Source: Cellulomonas sp. RIT-PI-Y
GTDB taxonomy: Bacteria; Actinomycetota; Actinomycetes; Actinomycetales; Cellulomonadaceae
Length of the DNA stretch: 34,666 bases
Assembly (NCBI RefSeq): GCF_025642745.1
Contig: NZ_JANZKP010000038.1
Location: 1-34,666, forward strand
Reading direction: 5' to 3'
The notes under the pieces were generated by a model, which was given only the letters and a program-made list of their open reading frames with translations, searched no databases and was not told where the DNA came from. The position numbers were made by a program, and so were the translations under genes. How positions within the stretch are numbered: the stretch's first letter is position 1; every line of letters begins with the position of its first letter. Shown one piece after another: positions 30,496 through 34,666 of this stretch.

Positions 30496-33084
30496 TCAGG
30501 CGCGGTGCGAGGGGCCCTCACCGGGGTGGTCGGCCGGCGACGGCGCGTCCACCGGCACGTCCGCCGCGGCGTGCGCACCGGAGAGCGCCGGCTCGGCCGC
30601 GGGGCCCGCGTGGTGCGCCCGCTCCAGCTTGGCGCCCTCCACGTCGACGTTCGGCAGGATCCGGTCCAGCCACTTCGGCAGCCACCAGGCCTTCTCCCCG
30701 AACAGATGCATCAGGGCGGGCATCACCAGCATCCGGATCACGAACGCGTCCACCAGGACGCCGAACGCCAGGCCGAAGCCCATCGGCCGGATCATCGCGG
30801 TGTGCGAGAACACGAACCCGCCGAACACGCTGATCATGATGATCGCCGCGGCGGTGACCACCGCACGACCGGCCCGCACGCCCTCGGTCACCGCGAGCCG
30901 GGCCGAGGACCCGTGGGCGTAGGCCTCGCGCATGCCGGAGGTGAGGAACAGCTGGTAGTCCATCGCCAGACCGAAGAGCACACCGATCAGGATGGTCGGC
31001 AGGAAGCTCAGCACCGGTCCGGGCTCGTGCACCCCGAACACCGATCCCAGCCAGCCCCACTGGTAGATCGCGGTCACGCCGCCGAAGGCCGCGAACACCG
31101 ACAGCACGAAGCCGAGAGTGGCGATCAGCGGCACGATGATCGACCGGAACACCAGGATGAGGATGATCAGCGACAGGCCGATCACCACGGCCAGGTACAG
31201 CGGCAGGACGTCGGCGAGCTTCTCCGAGATGTCGATGCTGCCGGAGGCGACCCCCGCGACGCCGAGCGAGTCGGTGGCGCCGTCCGGGGTCAGGTCGCGC
31301 AGGGTGTGCACCAGGTCCTCGGTGGACTCCGAGGTGCCGCCGTCCACCGGGATCACCTGGAAGGCGATCATGGTGCCGGACTCCGAGGCGCCGATCGGGG
31401 CGACCGCGACCACGTCCTGCTGGTCCATGATCTGCTGGCCGATGGTGGCCTGCAGATGGGTCAGCGCGGCCTCGTCCTGGCCGCCCTCGACGTCCGCCAC
31501 GACCAGGAGCGGACCGTTCACCCCCGCGCCGAACTTCTCCGCGGTGATCGAGTACGCCCGGTACTGCGTGGTGTCCGGCTCCTCCTGCGAACCGTCCGGC
31601 AGGCCCAGGCGCATGGACAGCGCGGGCAGCGCGATGATCGCCAGCGCGGCGACGCCCGCCACCACCCGCAGCACGGCCGAGCGCGTGGACATCGGCTTCA
31701 GGTCCGCCGTCACCGGGACCGGTGCGGCGTCGCGGAACTTCTTCCGCAGCACCCGCTTGCCCGCCAGACCCAGCAGCGCCGGGGTCAGGGTGATCGCGAC
31801 CAGCACCGCGATGGCGACCGACGCCGCGGCGACCGTCCCCATCATGCCCAGGAACGGGATCCCGGTGACGTTCAGCGCCAGCAGCGCGATCAGGACGGTC
31901 GTCCCCGCGAACACCACCGCGTTGCCGGAGGTGCCGTTGGCCAGACCGATCGACTCGTGCACCTCGGCGCCCTCCCGGAGCTGGCGGCGGTGCCGGTTGA
32001 GGATGAACAGCGAGTAGTCGATGCCGACCGCGAGCCCCAGCATCACGCCGAGGATCGGGGTCACCGAGATCATGTCGACCACCCCGGAGAACGCCAGCGA
32101 ACCGGCCGCGCCGACACCCACGCCGATCAGCGCGGTCAGCAGCGGCAGCCCCGCGGCGATCAGGGTGCCCAGCATGATGAACAGCACGATCGCGGCGACC
32201 GCGACGCCGATGATCTCGGCCACACCGCCGATGCTCGGCACCCCGGCGGCCAGGTCGGAGGAGAAGTCGACCGCGACGCCGTTCACGCCCGCGGCGGAGG
32301 CGGTGTCCTCGACCTGCTCCTTGGTCTCGGGGGTGACCTCCATCAGCGGCTTGTCGAAGGACACGGTGGCCACCGCGGCGGAGCCGTCCTCGGAGACGGT
32401 GCGCAGCTCGGCGGCCAGGTCGAGCAGGGTCTGCCCGTCCTCGGCCTGCGGTGCGCTCGCGTCCAGCTCGGCGGCGGAGGCGTTCAGGGCCTCCTGCTGG
32501 GTGTCCAGCTCGCTCTGCTGGGCGTCGATCGCGGCCTGCTGGGCGTCGAACTGCGCCAGCGTGGCGGCATCCGCGCCGGCGGCCTCGGCGGCGGCCCGCG
32601 CCTGGTCCAGCTGCTCCTGCCCGGCGGTGATCTGCGCCTGCCCGGCGTCGATCTGGGCCTGCCCCTGGCTGATCTGCTCCCGGCCGGCGTCGATCTTCGC
32701 CTGGGCCTGCGCGAGCTGGTCGGCCTGCTCGGCGCGCTGGGCCTCGGTGGCGAACGGGTCGACCGTGGCGGAGACGCCGTCGATGTCGGCCATCTCGGTC
32801 AGGGCGTCGCTGATCTGCTGCTGCTGCTCGGCGGTGAAGGCCGAGCCGTCCTCGGTGCTGAACACCATGGTGCCGGTGCCGCCGCTCGCCGACGCGAAGT
32901 CGTCCTGCAGGCGGTCGGTGACCTCGGAGGTCGGAGTGTTGGGGATGTCCACCGTGGAGCTGAGCGTGCCGCCCCACATCACGTAGGACCCGCCCGCGAG
33001 GGCCAGGGCGAGCACCCACCCGACGATCACGACCCAGGCCCGGCGGGCGGAGAACCGGCCCAGCCGGTAGAGCAGCTCTGCCAT
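30496..33084 (-). CDS. MMPL/RND-family exporter
   Basis: An 862-residue membrane exporter of the MMPL (YdfJ-like) branch of the RND superfamily, proton-driven transport of lipids or drugs. It has 12 predicted helices in two halves; TM1 is near residues 17-37. The first outside loop contains a long Gln/Ala coiled coil, about residues 120-215, with repeats such as GQAQIDAGQAQITAGQEQL. Family motifs in the membrane are GIDYSLFILNRHRRQL in the first half and GLAMDYQLFLTSGMREAY in the second. The C-terminus is a cytoplasmic tail rich in Ala, Pro and His. AAGGA precedes the ATG. The upstream region shares an operator-like site with tetR. The substrate is unknown. Confidence 0.9.
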   Translation of the reverse strand: MAELLYRLGRFSARRAWVVIVGWVLALALAGGSYVMWGGTLSSTVDIPNTPTSEVTDRLQDDFASASGGTGTMVFSTEDGSAFTAEQQQQISDALTEMADIDGVSATVDPFATEAQRAEQADQLAQAQAKIDAGREQISQGQAQIDAGQAQITAGQEQLDQARAAAEAAGADAATLAQFDAQQAAIDAQQSELDTQQEALNASAAELDASAPQAEDGQTLLDLAAELRTVSEDGSAAVATVSFDKPLMEVTPETKEQVEDTASAAGVNGVAVDFSSDLAAGVPSIGGVAEIIGVAVAAIVLFIMLGTLIAAGLPLLTALIGVGVGAAGSLAFSGVVDMISVTPILGVMLGLAVGIDYSLFILNRHRRQLREGAEVHESIGLANGTSGNAVVFAGTTVLIALLALNVTGIPFLGMMGTVAAASVAIAVLVAITLTPALLGLAGKRVLRKKFRDAAPVPVTADLKPMSTRSAVLRVVAGVAALAIIALPALSMRLGLPDGSQEEPDTTQYRAYSITAEKFGAGVNGPLLVVADVEGGQDEAALTHLQATIGQQIMDQQDVVAVAPIGASESGTMIAFQVIPVDGGTSESTEDLVHTLRDLTPDGATDSLGVAGVASGSIDISEKLADVLPLYLAVVIGLSLIILILVFRSIIVPLIATLGFVLSVFAAFGGVTAIYQWGWLGSVFGVHEPGPVLSFLPTILIGVLFGLAMDYQLFLTSGMREAYAHGSSARLAVTEGVRAGRAVVTAAAIIMISVFGGFVFSHTAMIRPMGFGLAFGVLVDAFVIRMLVMPALMHLFGEKAWWLPKWLDRILPNVDVEGAKLERAHHAGPAAEPALSGAHAAADVPVDAPSPADHPGEGPSHRA

Positions 33085-33162
33085 GAACGTCCTTCTTCTC
33101 TTCAGGGGGGCGGACCCACGGCACAGGTCGGCGCGGGGCTGCCCGCACCGATGCGGTCCAAC

Positions 33163-33181
33163 AAAGGGATAAGCGGTATCC
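33163..33181 (-). promoter_or_regulatory. operator-like site upstream of mmpL
   Basis: GGATA-AGCGG-TATCC at 33167-33181 is a perfect 15-bp palindrome; with three flanking A it matches the tetR promoter site at 15 of 18 positions. On the minus strand it lies just downstream of a -10-like TAAGCT (33195-33190), a position suited to repression. Confidence 0.5.
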
Positions 33182-33183
33182 GA

Positions 33184-33204
33184 ATCGGCAGCTTACGTGC
33201 CGAT
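33184..33204. promoter_or_regulatory. second palindrome in the mmpL/aminotransferase gap
   Basis: ATCGGCA-GCTTACG-TGCCGAT is a perfect 7-bp inverted repeat covering the putative mmpL -10. It could be a site for another regulator. The remainder of 33085-33298 holds a long mmpL leader and the aminotransferase promoter. Confidence 0.4.
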
Positions 33205-33286
33205 GTTGATAACGGCCATCCGCTTCATCGGGTTCCCGGGTGTGAGCTGGGTCATGCTGCGTCATCTCGACGACATCCGCGGGGGC

Positions 33287-33292
33287 TACGGT
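33287..33292 (+). promoter_or_regulatory. -10 element, leaderless aminotransferase gene
   Basis: TACGGT is followed by GCCCGG and the GTG start at 33299. Confidence 0.5.
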
Positions 33293-33298
33293 GCCCGG

Positions 33299-34438
33299 GT
33301 GCCCCGGATCGCCGCCCACGCCGCCACCGTCCCCGCCTCCGGCATCCGCCGGGTCACCGAGCTGGCCTGGGCCACGCCGGGTGCGATCGTACTGAGCGTC
33401 GGCGAGCCGGACCTGCCGACGGCGCCGCACATCCTGGCCGCGGCGCAGGCCGCCCTGACCCGGGACGACACCCGCTACACCCCGAACGGCGGCATCCCGG
33501 AGCTGCGTGACGCCCTCGCCGCCGAGCTGGACCCGGTGCACACGCTCCCGGTCCGCCGGGACAACGTCTGGGTCACCGCCGGTGGCGCACAGGCCCTGCA
33601 CCTGGCGCTCAGCCTGACGGTGGGCGCCGGGGACGAGGTGCTGGTCCCGGATCCCGGCTACCCGCCGTTCAGCATGGCCGCGCACCTGCTGCAGGCCACG
33701 CCCCGGCCCTATCCGCTGCGCGCCGAGCGCGGGTTCCTGCCCGACCCGGCCGACGTCGCGGCCGTGATCTCGGACCGGACCCGCCTGCTGGTGCTGAACT
33801 CCCCGTCCAACCCGCTGGGCACCACGCTGCCGGACGCCCTGGTCGCCGAGCTGATGGAGCTGGCCCGCACCCACGACCTCTGGGTGCTCTCGGATGAGTG
33901 CTACGCCGCCTTCGCCGCCGGACCGCACGTGCCGCCCGCCGCGCACGACGCCGACGGCCGGGTGCTGACCCTGCACACGTTCAGCAAGGACCACGCGATG
34001 ACCGGTATGCGGGTGGGTGCCCTGGTGGTGCCGGATCAGCTGGCCCCGCTGATGCCGACCGTCCAGGAGTCGATCGTCTCCTGCGTCAACACCCCGGCCC
34101 AGTACGCCGCCCTGGCCGCGATCACCGGCCCGCAGGACGACGTCGACGCCGCGCGCGCCACCTACGCCGCGCACCGGGAACTGGCCACCGCCGTGCTGGC
34201 CGAGCGGGGCATCCCGTACCTGGAGGCGCCCGGCGGGATCTACCTCTGGGCGGACCTGTCGCACGCCACCGACGGCGACGTGGCCTCCTTCGCCGAGGAG
34301 CTGGTGCTCAGCCGCGGGGTGGCGGTCGCCCCCGGGTCGGCCTTCGGTGCCCGGGGCGAGGGATGGGTGCGGGTGTCACTCACCGCGACCGCCCCCGATC
34401 TGCGCGAGGGGCTGGGCCGACTGCCCGCACGGGGCTGA
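33299..34438 (+). CDS. PLP-dependent aminotransferase, class I/II
   Basis: A 379-residue fold-type I aminotransferase (aspartate aminotransferase superfamily, subgroup I-gamma-like). It begins PASGIRRVTELAWATPGAIVLSVGEPD, the usual start of this group. Further motifs are YTPNGGIPELRDAL, VTAGGAQALHLAL, NSPSNPLGT (substrate-binding Asn), SDECYAAF (Asp and Tyr contacting PLP) and HTFSKDHAMTGMRVGALV, in which SK is the Schiff-base lysine. The C-terminal Arg contact is in GWVRVSLT. The donor and acceptor cannot be told from sequence. GTG 33299 is favoured over the longer open frame because of TACGGT six bases upstream and because the next 50 residues align with family beginnings. Confidence 0.9.
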   Translation: MPRIAAHAATVPASGIRRVTELAWATPGAIVLSVGEPDLPTAPHILAAAQAALTRDDTRYTPNGGIPELRDALAAELDPVHTLPVRRDNVWVTAGGAQALHLALSLTVGAGDEVLVPDPGYPPFSMAAHLLQATPRPYPLRAERGFLPDPADVAAVISDRTRLLVLNSPSNPLGTTLPDALVAELMELARTHDLWVLSDECYAAFAAGPHVPPAAHDADGRVLTLHTFSKDHAMTGMRVGALVVPDQLAPLMPTVQESIVSCVNTPAQYAALAAITGPQDDVDAARATYAAHRELATAVLAERGIPYLEAPGGIYLWADLSHATDGDVASFAEELVLSRGVAVAPGSAFGARGEGWVRVSLTATAPDLREGLGRLPARG

Positions 34439-34439
34439 T

Positions 34440-34487
34440 CGCCGGGCGGTACCACGCGGGGGGTCCCGTGGTTCCACGCACCCGGCG
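34440..34487. terminator. nested hairpin after the aminotransferase gene
   Basis: CGCCGGG (34440-34446) pairs with CCCGGCG (34481-34487), enclosing CCACG (34452-34456) and CGTGG (34467-34471). The palindrome CGTGGTTCCACG (34467-34478) offers an alternative fold. Confidence 0.5.
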
Positions 34488-34666
34488 GGTCGGCGGCCGG
34501 TGCCACACGGTGCAGTGGTCACTCAGTACGCACTCACCCGCACGACCCCCACTCCCTACGGCGCGCTCCACCCAATTCTGACGCCGGACTACTCAGTCCG
34601 ACCCGGGTCGCACGCTCAGCGGGTGCGGGTTCGCACGGGGTGGACGTCGCTCCACCGACAGGTAAC
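34488..34666. other. non-coding right end with several small inverted repeats
   Basis: No coding frame with local codon bias is seen. The stretch is comparatively A/T rich and contains direct repeats CACTCA eleven bases apart near 34518-34534, CGGACT-ACTC-AGTCCG at 34585-34600, GTGCG-GGTT-CGCAC at 34623-34636 and GGTGGA-CGTCGC-TCCACC at 34639-34656. It looks like the regulatory region of a gene beyond the window. Confidence 0.35.

Overview
The window is chromosomal DNA from a very GC-rich actinobacterium. By eye it is well above 70% G+C, and real genes end almost every codon in G or C. Gene content and signals fit the Micrococcales, perhaps near Cellulomonas; this placement is an inference, since no rRNA or tRNA gene is present. 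Supporting signs are an IdeR/DtxR-type iron box, a LATTG sortase signal, a SARP/BTAD regulator, a DrrAB transporter, and many genes that start 6-7 bases after a -10 hexamer (leaderless genes). I see no prophage, insertion sequence, CRISPR array, rRNA or tRNA, and no gene-free stretch longer than 300 bases.

Left part (1-12.8 kb), central carbon and acetyl metabolism: a membrane-anchored HAD-IB phosphatase, a Fic-fold protein with a ruined active site, an NAD-type malic enzyme, a 39-residue small ORF, the 23S rRNA methyltransferase RlmC, a formate/nitrite channel, a membrane protein with a long disordered N-terminus, and acetyl-CoA synthetase. Next come a 23-codon cysteine-containing leader peptide with an overlapping stem-loop in front of a cystine-type (TcyP-like) symporter, a LysR-type ligand-binding domain without its DNA-binding half, a sirtuin, and a small hypothetical gene. 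The sirtuin is a plausible deacetylase for the nearby acetyl-CoA synthetase.

Middle part (13-22.7 kb): a four-gene siderophore uptake operon on the minus strand (binding lipoprotein, two permeases, ATPase; every junction is a 4-base GTGA overlap) with an IdeR-like box at its promoter. Behind it are an AraC regulator and a methionine-rich lipoprotein. A Cof-type HAD phosphatase faces a thioesterase/VOC gene pair across an unusual structured stretch. A sortase-anchored Ig-like surface protein follows.

Right part (22.8-34.7 kb): a DrrAB-type drug exporter whose promoter carries three helically phased TGTCAG repeats, a 1077-residue SARP/NB-ARC/TPR regulator facing it, a DksA/TraR zinc-finger gene overlapping a SHOCT-domain membrane protein, a TetR regulator, a YciI-like protein, an MMPL exporter and a class I aminotransferase. 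The tetR and mmpL upstream regions share a near-identical 18-bp operator-like sequence, which links regulator and pump.

The most noteworthy observations are the cysteine leader peptide and stem-loop upstream of the cystine-type transporter, the folded stretch at 19728-19811 with foreign-looking composition, the shared TetR/MMPL operator, a perfect CRP-type palindrome in a convergent gap, and the many leaderless starts.
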